Positions 34,917 through 47,400 of a stretch of 64,000 nt of DNA are shown here, in pieces (the first letter of the stretch is position 1; each line of letters starts with the position of its first letter). This stretch comes from Chondrosia reniformis. Taxonomy: Eukaryota; Porifera; Demospongiae; Chondrillida; Chondrillidae. The notes under the pieces were generated by a model. That model saw nothing but the letters and a program-made list of their open reading frames with translations. It had not been told where the DNA came from and ran no database searches. A program made the position numbers and the translations under genes. Where the stretch lies: NCBI GenBank assembly GCA_947172415.1, contig OX359198.1, forward strand, positions 1,457,401 to 1,521,400, written 5' to 3'.

Positions 34917-35588
34917 TTAACATTCATTGAATATGTATAGGTTTATATTATTCTCCATGATTGTGCAATAATGACACACACGTGTGCGAAGGATAGGGGC
35001 TGGAAGGGAGACTAAGGTTTAGTATATTGAGTCCATTGGGTCAATTACTAGCAATTTTGAGTTGTTACATTTACACATGTTGTTACATTACAGTTGTATT
35101 TACATGAATTGAAAGTGTTTCAAATAGAATGACTGTTTATCTTACAATATACTGTAATTGTAGTTGTGAAAATGTAATGTTGAATTGTTAGACAAAGCCG
35201 ATCAGTCTGAAGCACGAGTATCATTGTCCTATTTAAATGGTGAACAGTGATCGTCTTCTAGTCATTCAATTTTCCATCTTTGATGGCTAGGAGGGCTCGT
35301 AGTGATTTGTTCATAATCATTATAGCCTTTGTACTGGCGTTGTGCTATTAACTTCCCCTTCAATGTAAATATGCCTGTTCATACTGTAGATGGTGATACT
35401 GGAATGGAGTATTTGCTGTCAGTTTTGAAAGATTCAGACCTATTCTCGTCAGATGAGCTATACAAGAAGCATTTTGAAGAGAAGTGTATTCCCTTACAAG
35501 GAGACCTCAGAAAGCCTAACCTCGGTGTCTCTGTGGAGTGCTTTACTGAATTGTCAGATCTGGTGGATGTGGTGATTCACAATGGTGC

Positions 35589-35661
35589 ACATGTTAATCA
35601 TGTGTTACCTTATACTGGTGAGTGTGTATGTTAATCATGTGCTACCTTATACTGGTGAGTG
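35589..35661 (+). repeat. Tandem duplication of the exon 2 end and donor
   Basis: About 37 bp, ATGTTAATCATGTG.TACC and TATACTGGTGAGTG, occur twice in a row, giving two consecutive 5' splice sites for reductase exon 2. Confidence 0.85.
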
Positions 35662-36198
35662 TGCATGTACTACATTTGAAGTGAGCAAAACGATAGCTTG
35701 TTACTGATTTGGAAATACAGCCACACTTTAGTATTAATAAAGTAATTTCATAAGTATGTACTGTACTTGTGCATACTTGTTGCATTTGATATAACTGCAT
35801 GACTGTTCCTATGTGGTAATGCTTATTGCATGTTCATCCTTACTATATGATTTTTCTGATGTCTGTCATGTAGTTTGTTTAGAATGTCTGGTTATTCCAA
35901 GAGTAAGTGGGTGTGTGAAGTACTGCTGGGTCAAGTTAGGGAACACAAGTTAGCATCTGTTACCATAGTAAGGTGAGCGGACATCTTTAATGGTGTCCTT
36001 CTAAGGGAAGACTTTTAATGTAATGATAAGCAATAAGCAAAAATCATCACTGACTGAAGTCTAATCTTATATATATATATTCAAGTGTTCGTAGTGACTA
36101 AGTCTACCAGTAATGTCTTCTTATTGTACTGTAGAATCCTGAGATAGACTGTAGATAGCCATATGGTTATTTTAGAGATATCAGAGTTGTGTGTACCT

Positions 36199-36357
36199 TA
36201 AAGGCTGATAGCTAAGGGCCAGGGGAAGCTAGAAAAGGCTGATAGCTAAGGGCCAGGGGAAGCTAGAAAAGGCTGATAGCTAAGGGCCAGGGGAAGCTAG
36301 AAAAGGCTGATAGCTAAGGGCCAGGGGAAGCTAGAAAAGGCTGATAGCTAAGGGCCT
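36199..36357. repeat. 34-bp tandem repeat, nearly 5 copies
   Basis: Identical copies of a unit with GGCTGATAGCTAAGGGCCAG are found only in unit 3, inside an insertion of about 0.65 kb after exon 4. Perfect identity suggests a recent expansion. Confidence 0.9.
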
Positions 36358-36370
36358 GTTCCCGAAGTTT

Positions 36371-36550
36371 TATTAAATTGGCAACCAGTGATTACCTCCC
36401 AGTCATTCAAGATGGAAAAAAAGAAGTTTGAAAGACAATCATCCAAACTCACTGAAGTGTACCACATGATGAGAAACAGCTGTCTGTGGTTCTTTGTTGT
36501 TTTTTTTTTGGATGAATGGGAGGCGATCACTGGTTGCCAATTTAATAGGA
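36371..36550. mobile_element. Small inverted-repeat element next to the 34-bp array
   Basis: About 40-bp arms (ATTAAATTGGCAACCAGTGA and its reverse near 36510-36550) enclose about 95 bp. After it, sequence from exon 4 (36650-36676) repeats, so the insertion came with a local duplication. Confidence 0.6.
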
Positions 36551-38144
36551 CTTCATTCCCTCAGAATATACTTGGTTGGCTGATTTTATAATAACATAAC
36601 ATTTTTCAGTGAATATTTATATATTTATATACCGTGAATGGGAACACAAGTTAGCATCTGTTACCATAGTAAGGTGAGCGGACATCTTTAATGGTATCCT
36701 TCTAATACAGCATAAAGCCAACATAATGTGATATATTATAAGGAGAGTCCATTTAATCCCAATTTAAAATCCAACCTTTTTGTATACAACCTATCATACG
36801 TACATGGCCTAATAGCTAGAGAAAGTAGTAACTGTATCCTCATCAAAAGCTCCATAGATTTGCCCTAAGTCATTAGTCTAAGAAATTGTGTTTTAGTCTG
36901 TTCTCTTAAAGTTTCCTTAGCTTCATAAACATGATAATTATAGTGTTCAGAATATAGTCTTTTAGAGATATCCATATTCAGTACTCATCCGCTACCTGAT
37001 ATCCATCCTGTTGCTAGGCCTGGTTTGATTGGCGCTCATTCAGTGACTGGTGAAGGTAATGTTAGAGATTGGCTGTCTTGGATGGTGAGGGCAGCTCAGA
37101 CACTCAAACTGGCTCCAACCAGTGATGCACTGAAGAGTGTCTTCCTTCGTCTTGTGCCTGTTGATTATGTGGCACAAACTGTTACCATTTTGTCATTATC
37201 ACGTGAAGTGCCTAGTAAGTTATACACACTTGTCTGTTTAACTTTAATTATACTCTCTCTATATATATTATACTAATAGGCACTCCTAAGGAATGCAGTA
37301 GTGATGTATTCTTTGCTTACCACCTGGTCAACAGTGATGATGCAATATCATATCAGGAGTTCTTTAACTGTTTGAAGAGAGTGTGCCCAAACCTAAAGGA
37401 GACAGGTGAGGCACCCTCTACAAAGTCCTTTAGTCCTTTGTAATGAGTACATCTTGTCAGACAAATGCTTGTAGTTAAGAGCATTATGATGTGATGGATC
37501 TAAGGATTCAAAGGAGAAAGAAGGAGGAAGTCTTTAAGGGTCACTGATGAAGAGTGGAATTCCCAGAAAAGCTGCCTGGCCTAATGGAGCAGAAGAATAA
37601 AGAGAAGAAAATATGTATCCTCAGCCAAAAGTCTCACTAGTTAATTAATTTCCTTAATTAGGCAGACATGATAGTACGTATGTATATAGGAAAATTATGT
37701 TTTAGATTACTCGTGATGTGATAGAAGTAAGTACTATAAATGTATTGATGATTAGCAATCTTTATTATTGTTTTGTTTTTGATTTCAGACTATGGCACAT
37801 TCAGAGTGACTTTGAGAGAAGAAGCTAAAAAGAGAGATGTACCAGCTCTGTTTGTAGCTAATTCACTTCTACCCGACACAGAAACTTCACCCTTTGTTGG
37901 CAAATTAAAGATTTACACAGCAAATCATTTCTAGAGAATATAAAGCCATTTATAAAGAGATCAACGATTGGAGATGAATATTGTGAAAAATATTTCAAAT
38001 TTCTTTCCAAAAGGAAAATGTAATTTTTAATTGTTATATTAATACAATATTACAAAACAAATAAAGGAAATAATATAATATGTTATGTAGTGTATGTACT
38101 GTATGTAATGTGCAAGTTTCAAACGTTATTGTTAGATTGTTAAG

Positions 38145-38461
38145 TTAGATTGTTGCTATGAACTGATCTATTCTATCAGCAAGTTCTTTATGACATCCAT
38201 GAGTGTGGTCTTTTCTCAGAGCCTTTGAGAGAGCTGTGAGTTTAGCTAAACTTGGGTCCTTGTTGAGGAGAATGTATAGGCTGTCATTAGCACTACGTGT
38301 ATCTACATAAGGAGCCATTCTCTCCAGGTCATCAATCTCCAGCACTTCACTCTGTTGCAAATATACGGCTATTCGACGTACATCACAATTGGAACGAAAA
38401 TAATCCAAAAAGTGATTGCTTGACAAAAATGTCCTTATCTTCTCTTCAGTACTATAGCTAA
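38145..38461 (-). CDS. Terminal CARD-like exon, unit 3
   Basis: Same length and phase as in unit 1, with FLSSNHFLDYFRSN, CDVRRIAVYLQQSEVL and LADRIDQFIATI. It differs from unit 1 at many more positions (for example KMAPDVDLTSAN to RMAPYVDTRSAN) than the GTPase exon does. The 3' exon thus evolves faster or has been exchanged. Confidence 0.65.
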
Positions 38462-41400
38462 CTGCATATATGAAAAATAAAATACGTACTCAATTCTATA
38501 ATATTAAATTCTATAATATGAAATATTTATAAAACACAAGAAAACAGTATATTTAATTAATGATGATATCTGCATATCAAATGAATATACGTACATGAGA
38601 CACTACAATAAATTATGGTAATGAGACACTATATATAAAATAAATACAAAGAGAACTAAAAATGATTAATTTATGTACCTGCAGCATCAGATTGTCCTTT
38701 GCTGACTGGCTCAAACCAAATTCTAGCTTCTTCATCAAATGGTCTTCTTTTCTCAAGTTGACAGACTAGGCATTCTTGTGTCTTGCCCTCTTCAACAAGA
38801 GCAAGGTGAGCTGGTTCGGTGGAGTCACATCTGCACAGGAATCCAACTTCAAGCTGTGGTTTCTTGTCTGGAGGCATTCCATCCATCATCTTGGAACTAA
38901 TTTCCTGAATAGTGGAGTGGACAATGTTGCGAATTTCTTTGCATCGCTCATGCAGCTCAGAGTAGCGATCACTTGGACTCTTCTCTGGATAGAATAAACT
39001 GCTGCACTCAACTTGTAACTCTAATTGACCTGATTTCTCCATCAGGTAGACATTGAGACCACCTGAGATGAAGGCAGCTGTAGTCTGATCACATTTTGCA
39101 GTCTGAGGCTTCAGGTTGCTTCCCTTAGCTTGCTCTGAGAGCTGTACCACAAGGCGACAGAATATGCCTCTGGGTAGGTCAAGGAGGGTAATCCTGCCAT
39201 GGCTTCCAAGGTATTTGTATGCAAAGCAGAGATTCTCCACTGATCCATGTTCAGGAACCTTCACTTTCCCATAGGGCAAGACTAGAGGCATGAAGTACTC
39301 TTCAGGATCTGATTGGTACTTTGCTGCTAGTCCTAAGTGGTGAATGACCTCCAGCAGCCATTTTTTGGGAATTGCTTTGTTGATGCCTAATTCATTGAAG
39401 AGCTCTTCAAAATCTCTTTGACGAATGATGCCTTTTCGATGGAAAAACCGGGCTGCCTTACACTTAAAAGAGAGTGGATCCTTGAAGTGCACTGTCAGCA
39501 GGTTTGCAAATTCACCATACAGAGCTGTGATATCGGTGCAGATCCATTCTCGTGAGGTTTCAGTGTGGTCAAAGAATGCGTAGAACCCAAGCATGTGAAA
39601 TAGGGTCAGCATTCCTTCAAACTGGTGATCAGCATCTTCATGATCCAGGTAGCTGCTTTGGATACAGAATTCCTTCAAGTCATTGTACTGAATAAACTTT
39701 TGTTCATTCTTGCAGGTGATGACGTAAAGGAGAAACCACGTCAGTGGCATGTCTAGCTCAAAGCCATTGGTGGAACCCTTCTTTGAAGCACTGAGGATTT
39801 TGGATTTGAGTGCTTCAAGAGTCGTAAGATCCTCTTCTGAAGGAGGTCCATCTTTGCTCATCATGTTGTTGATGATAAAAGGCCATGAAACAGACTCTGG
39901 GCATTCATGGCTGTCTTTGAGAGAATCAGCCAGTGTACGTCTAGAGGTGTCATCATTATCCACTATGAAGGGGTGATACGGCTTTCTTTCCAATTGATTT
40001 AGTTGGGTGATGATTGATTCCAATCTTGCTTCCCGATCTTCTCTCAGTAATGAAAAGAGCTTATCCTTGAAGGTGCCAACCAGAAATATTTGTAGCTCTG
40101 GTTGACTCCTCAGTATATCCTTGATCCTCGGATCCATTGGCTTTGAGGCAGCAGTGTAGATGCTGGAGAAAGATCTCAACATTAGATTAATGGATGTAAG
40201 GCCATGATTTGGTGGGAGCTTGTAGGTGTGACCATCTTGGGATCTAAAGGAAATATTGGCTTCTTTCTTCAGATCTTCTGATGCATTGAAGACTTGGAAG
40301 TAAGTACAAGGCATTGTGAGGAGAAAGGGGAGGGAGTCTTGAAAAGATGGCTGTCCTCCAGTGTCCAAGAAGTGGATAAAGGTTGCTTCTTTCAGATTAA
40401 GATCGCTGAGATCTTGCTTTCCCAACACTTTATCTCGAATATCCTGTAGTCGCTTCACTTGTGGAGCAACAGTGGAGTCTTCTTGAACATTATCAGCCAA
40501 CCCAACTGGTTCGGTGGTTGGGGTTACTGGTCTGTCCTGAGTAGACCCTGAAATGGGAAGTGGAGATGGAGTGACCTGTGTGGAAGAAATTACTTCAACT
40601 TCAGGATCTTCACCAGGAGGAAAGCTTGGTGTTGGGTAAGTAGAGTGCTCCTCGTAATCTCCCTGATTAGTACATGTGCGTACCAATGTCTCCATCTTCT
40701 CTTCATCAACTGGAATCCAGTCTGCATCACTTCCTGTGGCAAGGTAGTTGGTGGCAATAACTACCTCTGGAGATTCAGCGACACCAGTGCTAATCTTCAC
40801 CTCCTTTGACTTGCCATAGACAAGGTTGTACTTCAGTGAGGACTTTCCCACTTCTGGGGATCCACAGAAGATGACACGAACTACCTTAACCATAACTGAT
40901 CCACGCTTATCAATAGCCTTCTGGAAGTCCTCAATCCAAGTTGGATTAGTCGTTGTATCAGTCTAAAGGATAGAAATATAAGTACCCAAATTAGAATAAT
41001 TATAATTACAATTCATATGTATAAAGTGAAACTTTAATAGGATATACAAACCAGTTTGGAATAACATGTAACAATCTACACATTCAAAATCTCCCAATAA
41101 TAATAATAATTTTATATATATCTGTACTGTTCCTTATACTTACAATGTATTCAAAAATGTCATAAAAAACTACAGTATATATACGTATGTTATAGAAGAC
41201 TATACGTATATCAATGATGTAATTGTTGTCAGTGTACAGAAAGAGAGGCATCAGCACTTGTCGGCACTTTATGTTGCATATTAAAGAGTCAATAATTACC
41301 ATATACGTATTAGACTGTAGATTCCTTTTCTGGATAGAACAATATGTACCTTAAGTTAGTAAATAATTATTCATATATTCACAGTTTGGACTATATATCT

Positions 41401-44400
41401 AACATTTTTCAAGACACTATATATGTCTACACATGTTTATAGATGTTGTACAGTGATTGCATAATCATATAGGAAATTAAGTAATGGAACTTTGTCCTAT
41501 TTGTAGTATGTGATATTGACCACTTTCTGAGTAATGTCTTGAGGTCGCTTACAGAGTACAAATAGCAATGTCTGCTATGTATAGTGGATCAACCAAATTT
41601 AGTCTTTGAAAAGAAGGAAAGTCATTATGAAACAGTCACAATGCCTTATCCGACATGTCTATAATCAGTACACAACCAGTATAGCTAGGGACAAACAGGA
41701 ATCATTTTTAATTTGAACAGTCTTCCCTGCATGTATATACACACTGCTAGATTATTGAACAAATTTCATACCAAAATGTATCAAGTTACGTAACACCCAA
41801 CTAATACGGTGATAATGTCTGTAGATTTAACTGTTTCAAGACCATACGTATGGTTCAAATTCGGTGAAAATTGTTGCACACCCAGTGGATGTTGTTATTA
41901 TTCTAATATATGTGACTATATAAAAATGACCATCCTGATGAAGAGTTGATAAAATCTATAATGAAATGGAGGAGCTTATACTGGTAAAGGAAATGATTAT
42001 GTGATTATTATGTGAGACTGGAACAGTGAACAGACAGAAGAACTGGATGTGACATATTTGGAGAGGTATAATAGTATGTTGAAAGAGGTATTGGGTTAAA
42101 AGAGAAGGTACAGGATACAGAAGATCGTGGAGAACAGAGTAATGGTCTAAAATTCTATGCATGAGTCAGACCTGCCTTTGACAGATCGCTGATTATTATA
42201 TATAGTCAATAATACTTAGAACAGTTCTGTATTTACTAATACATTAAGAACAAAGCAGAGATATTAATCAAAAACCAACATTACATAAGAAGATTGGTTA
42301 GTAGGAGCTTGGATTTGAAAAATATACAGAATTACTTTTAAACTCACATTCAAAGTTGATTGGATGACAGGCCCTTCTTTCATTACAGTTGACTCCAGAC
42401 GGAGGTCACTTTCAGATTTGGATTCAGGAATCTGCATTTGATAGGAAAACATAGTTCTTCTCAACATGAGTCATAATGAAAAATCTAATTTGACCTTCAT
42501 TGTAATAAATGAGCTACATGGGTGATACCTGAGCTACATGGGTGATAACTGAGCTACATGGGTGATACCTGAGCTACATGGGTGATACCTGAGCTACATA
42601 GGTGATACCTGAGCTACATGGGTGATACCTGAGCTACATGGGTGATACCTGAGCTACATGCGTGATACCTGAGCTACATACGTGATACCTGAGCTACATG
42701 GGTGATACCTGAGCTACATGGGTGATACCTGAGCTACATGGGTGATACCTGAGCTACATGGGTGATACCTGAGCTACATGGGTGATACCTGAGCTACATG
42801 GGTGATACCTGAGCTACATGGGTGATACCTGAGCTACGTGGGTGATACCTGAGCTACATGGGTGATACCTGAGCTACATGGGTGATACCTGAGCTACATG
42901 GGTGAGCTACTTCAGTGCTATATATACAGGCACTATTCTTACATTTGTGATTGGTTTCTCAGCTTGACTTTTCCAAAATGTCATCTTGAAATGCTAAAAA
43001 TGATTAACATTCAAGCACATCTTAATAAATTTAAAATTGATACAAATATTTTAAACATACGTACATGAATATAGTTATATAAATGGATCAAATATAATAT
43101 ACTCTAGTATGAAATACTCTAGTTTTAAATTGTTTGTACTAGCTCACTTCTGATGCATAATCTTCTGGAGTTCTACCCTCAAGATCTTTCTTGTTCACAT
43201 CAGCATTATGCTGAATCTACATTGATATTTGAATATGAAGGAAGTATTAGGTAGTAGTTTTTTGTGAAATCTCTGTCTACAATCAGATCCATTGGATATA
43301 AAACTAAAATTCCTCAAACACTAAAGATGTAAAATGTCACTGCATGTCATTGTGTGGAGTGTATATGTTAGGGGGACTGCAGCTTAATCTGCCCCAGTTT
43401 CTATGCCAATATTTAATGCTGCCAGATGTAGGGATATGGTGCTTCACTGTGAAACATCCCTTCAATTCTTGTTTATAATCATAGAGTGCATACGATACAA
43501 ACTACAATTCAATTATTATAGATTTGGCATTCAAAGGTTTTCATCAATAGTGTCACATAAAACAGGCAGTCTATAGACTCTTATGCACAGTGAATATGGA
43601 AGGACCTGGATCTAGCAAAATTACTACTCCAAAAATCTTGTAATATTAATACATTGCTTTGTCTCCACACTGAAACTAGCCAGTTATCATAACAACTGCA
43701 TTCAGTGGTCAATGCAAACAAAACTATTGATATTATAGCTAGTGCAATTTGATGCAATTCAATAAGTTGTACCGAGATATTTTGAAGTCTTTTTGAATAC
43801 TGGTATTGGTTTATGACATACAGTATATTATTGTACCGTTACCCCAGTCGCAGCAGGAGATTACCAGAGCGATTTGGTGTTGGACTTTCTCATTGGTAGC
43901 TGGACAGGACGTCCTCTTTAAAGAAGGGGGCTGTGTAGCAGCTTGCTCAACTGTGTGTTATCGTTTTCGGGTTAACTAACCGTGTTTATTGTAAACATTG
44001 GGTTTGTTGATATATAACAATTCACACTTCCACATTGTATGATATAACTCTTCCTGTTATGCGCTGCTCCGCACCTATTGTTATTTGTTATGGTTCTTTT
44101 GTTATACTGTTACGTATTCACCTCACCTTATGTTTAAGACTTAAGTTTTGTACAACAGAATTATTATTGATTCTCCTCCTCGAGTTCTTGGTAGCATGTG
44201 AGCGACACCCGATCTTGAGCGACTCCCAATCTTACGAGTAATCTCGACACGATTACATTATAATACTTAAAAAGTAAAGATATTATGATGTCTTGTAAAT
44301 ATTACATTTAAAAGGTTCAATCACATCCTATCCTATTCTCCTAGTCATTCTAGATCACATCTGTGTTCAGCTGTGAAATCAATATGTACACAAACAACAA

Positions 44401-47400
44401 TAACAAAACCTAAAAATCAATACTACACTTACTAGTAGTTGACATGTCTCAGCATCTCCTCTCTTAGCTGCATTATGTAATGGAGTTTGTCCATAACTAT
44501 CCACAGGATCTACTTGACTGCCATATTCTAACAATACTTTGGTAACTTGCACCTATGCATATAAAGATTAACAAGTAGTTCGAGCTTAAAAACTGGTGGG
44601 GCTGCCGCCCCCCTAATTTACTCGAACTACTTGTCCGCATCGTTGGGCTTTAATATATTATTCTTAATCCTAACGATTGAGGACGCTTAAGTGTCCTGAA
44701 AATTATAAATAGTGCCAGAAAAGCTTCGTTAACTAAAGCTTCCTGAACGCCGCCATTTGCAAAACGATGTATTGACATATAAATTAAGTGTTACAATTTT
44801 TGCGTATGAACTCGTATTATAAATATATCGACGTATAAAATAAGTGTTATAATAGTTACGTATGAACTCGTATTATATATATATACATATCATAGAGTAC
44901 GGTAGTCTCGTGCCCAGCCCCACTTCCGCAATAATGGCTGCCGCCTGCGTAAGGTGGGTCTGGCACATTTCGACGCATTTCTTGGTCTTGCTGACTCAGC
45001 ATACCAGGATTCTGGAGGGCCAATCAGATTGCTCGAAAATATTATATTGTAAATAATACTACTATAATAATAAAAATTGAAGTGTGCGCTTAATTTAACC
45101 CTTTAATTTCACGAAGTCGGTCATACACTAAACAAACACATGCAAAGGAAAGGCTTTTGCCGCTTCCTGTGGGTAACGAAATGAAGGTGTCTTGGCCACT
45201 GACAAAATGCAACACTGCTTCCAATTGATCGGGCCTCGGCCTGTCGTAACCTAGCTGTTGCACACTCTTGAAAATTACCTGCTCGATGATGGACGCTTCT
45301 AGCGTGATACCAAGGCGAGGAACTGAAACACAGCTGTCCATTTCGCGCCGACGCGGTGTCGAAACTCATACAATTGTTTCCTACTGAATTTATTATACTA
45401 TTATAATATAATAATTTCGAGCAATCTGATTTGCCCTCCAGAATCCTGGTATGCTGAGTCAGCAAGACCAAGAAATGCGGCGAAATGTGCCAGACCCACC
45501 TTACGCAGGCGGCAGCCATTATTGCGGAAGTGGGGCTGGGCACGAGACTAAGAGTACGGTAGTACTCTATAAGTAGGGATGGCCGAAAAAAACATGGCCG
45601 CCCTATTCAATGTATTATCAATTAACACCTCATAAATCAACAACGTTGAGATTTTCGGTTGCATTCGTGTGTTTGCAGTCGTTTTTGCATGCTTTTCTAA
45701 ACGCCAAAACATGTTTCGATGCTCTACAACCTTCGCAAAGTGGTAAAACCGAAATAGGCCAAATTCTGAAATTCCTCATTTTTTCTTCTTTTTTCAAATG
45801 AGCTAGCGCTAACATGCGAACTTACGCAGGTACATACAAATACTAAATCGTCATGAATGTTTCCGAACTAGGGAATAGGCTACCCTAGATTTCAACGCGC
45901 TCCATCCGAAGCGTGTTACTTTTGAACCAAATTTAGGGCCTCTTTGAACGCCATTTTTTAATTAAGTTTCAAATTCTCTGTATATAAAATAAGTAACTCG
46001 AGTGAGTAATATTTGTGGTACTGCCGCCACCCGCGATCGAATTTCTTAGTCGCTTTGTGGGACCTATATACAGTCGTATTCTTAACGATTATGGACCCTT
46101 TAATATCCTAAACTGAATGTTAAAGAACGGTAGAAAACATACTTATCAAATTTGAGATCTTTTCGGACGCCATTTTTTTAATTTAGAGCTCTCTATTATA
46201 TCGTCTATTCTGCTACTTTATTTCGAGTTTTCGCCAAGAAAACTTTCAAAACAAATGTTAATAAGAAAAAAGGAGCAATACAAGTTAAATAAAAACATTC
46301 AAAAATGAAGTTAAAAGTAGGGATGGCACTATAACAGTACGTGATTGGCACATCTAGAAAAAGTAACGAAACAAGAAAGTGATCATATGGTAAGGCTAAC
46401 ATTGCAGAAGTGGCATACTGAAACTTAACTATACACATCATTTCTATGTTTGGGCGCATCGATCCCTACTTCTAGTATATCCATGATGCGCCCAAACATA
46501 GAAGTGATGTGTATAGTTAAGTTTCAGTATGCCACTTCTGGAATGTTAGCCTTACCATATGATCACTTTCTTGTTTCGTTACTTTTTCTAGATATGCCAA
46601 TCACTGTTATAGTGCCATCCCTACTTTTAACTTCATTTTTGAATGTTTTTATTTAACTTTATATATATATCCGTAACATGAAGCCATACATAAATCGCGT
46701 TATGAAAACAATATAGGGGTCTGTCAGTGGCAGCCCCTAAAATACACTAACACAATACAGCTTTGCATCAAAACTGATTGAATGTAGTAGTTATATCTTG
46801 CAAATTGTGAAGAAACATGGTAATCAAGGTGATTGGCTATTAACATTGACAATGCAGTATACATTAAAAATAGATTACAATTAAGAGATTCTAGCTAAAA
46901 TAGTCAGAAAATGTCACATTATATGGTATATCAACTGTATATAGAATAGAAAGCACTAATTAAATAAAACACTTACAGTTTCAGCATATTGAAGTGGTAT
47001 CTTATTCTCATTGTCATTCTTGTTCACATCAGCTTTATGTTTCAACTATTAAATCAATATACACTTAAACAACAATAACAAAACCTTACAAAACAAATAT
47101 TCATACAATTCTACACTTACCAGCAGTTGACAAGTCTCAGCATCTCCTCTCTCAGCTGCCTTATGTAATGGAGTTTGTCCATCACTATCCACAGGATCTA
47201 CTCGACTGCCATGTTCTAATAATACGTTGGTAACTTGCATCTATATAAAGATTAAAGAATACACTAATACAATACAGCATTGCATCAAGACTGATTGAAT
47301 GTAGTAGTTATATCTTGCAAATTGTGAAGAAACATGGCAATCAAGGTAATTGGCTATTAGTACTGACAAGGTAGTATACATTAAAATGGATTACAATAAA

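Larger units (their letters stand above)
34069..38022 (+). pseudogene. Thioester-reductase gene remnant, unit 3 (has exon 2, lacks exon 3)
   Basis: Exon 1 begins at 34069. Exon 2 (35390-35617) codes for TGMEYLLSVLKDSDL, CIPLQGDLRKPNLG and VVIHNGAHVNHVLPY, a core part of the reductase fold that no other unit keeps. The exon ends in phase 1, which fits exon 3 of units 1 and 2 exactly, but exon 3 is deleted here. Exon 4 is 35883-35972, exon 5 37018-37214, exon 6 37280-37405, and exon 7 starts at 37789. A one-base loss at about 37897 in exon 7 shifts the frame to an early stop. A second, partial copy of exon 4 lies at 36650-36676. Clearly broken. Confidence 0.8.
44571..46738. mobile_element. Nested insertion in an ankyrin intron (hairpin-ended element, long copy)
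   Basis: The outer 300 bp at the left and 80 bp at the right match the short element at 10941-11335 in inverted order, joined there at an ATATAT tract. The middle (about 44885-46670) is therefore a later nested insertion. It contains the TIR element at 44903-45550 and the foldback at 46283-46659. The flanking intron reads through cleanly when the insert is removed. Confidence 0.72.

Noticed and set aside
44862-45056. + strand frame of 64 codons and its mirror at 45121-45543
   Set aside because: Both read the long terminal inverted repeats of the 9-bp-duplication element.
46205-46656. Mirror-image open frames of 84 and 68 codons
   Set aside because: They lie on the two arms of one inverted repeat and read the same sequence on opposite strands.
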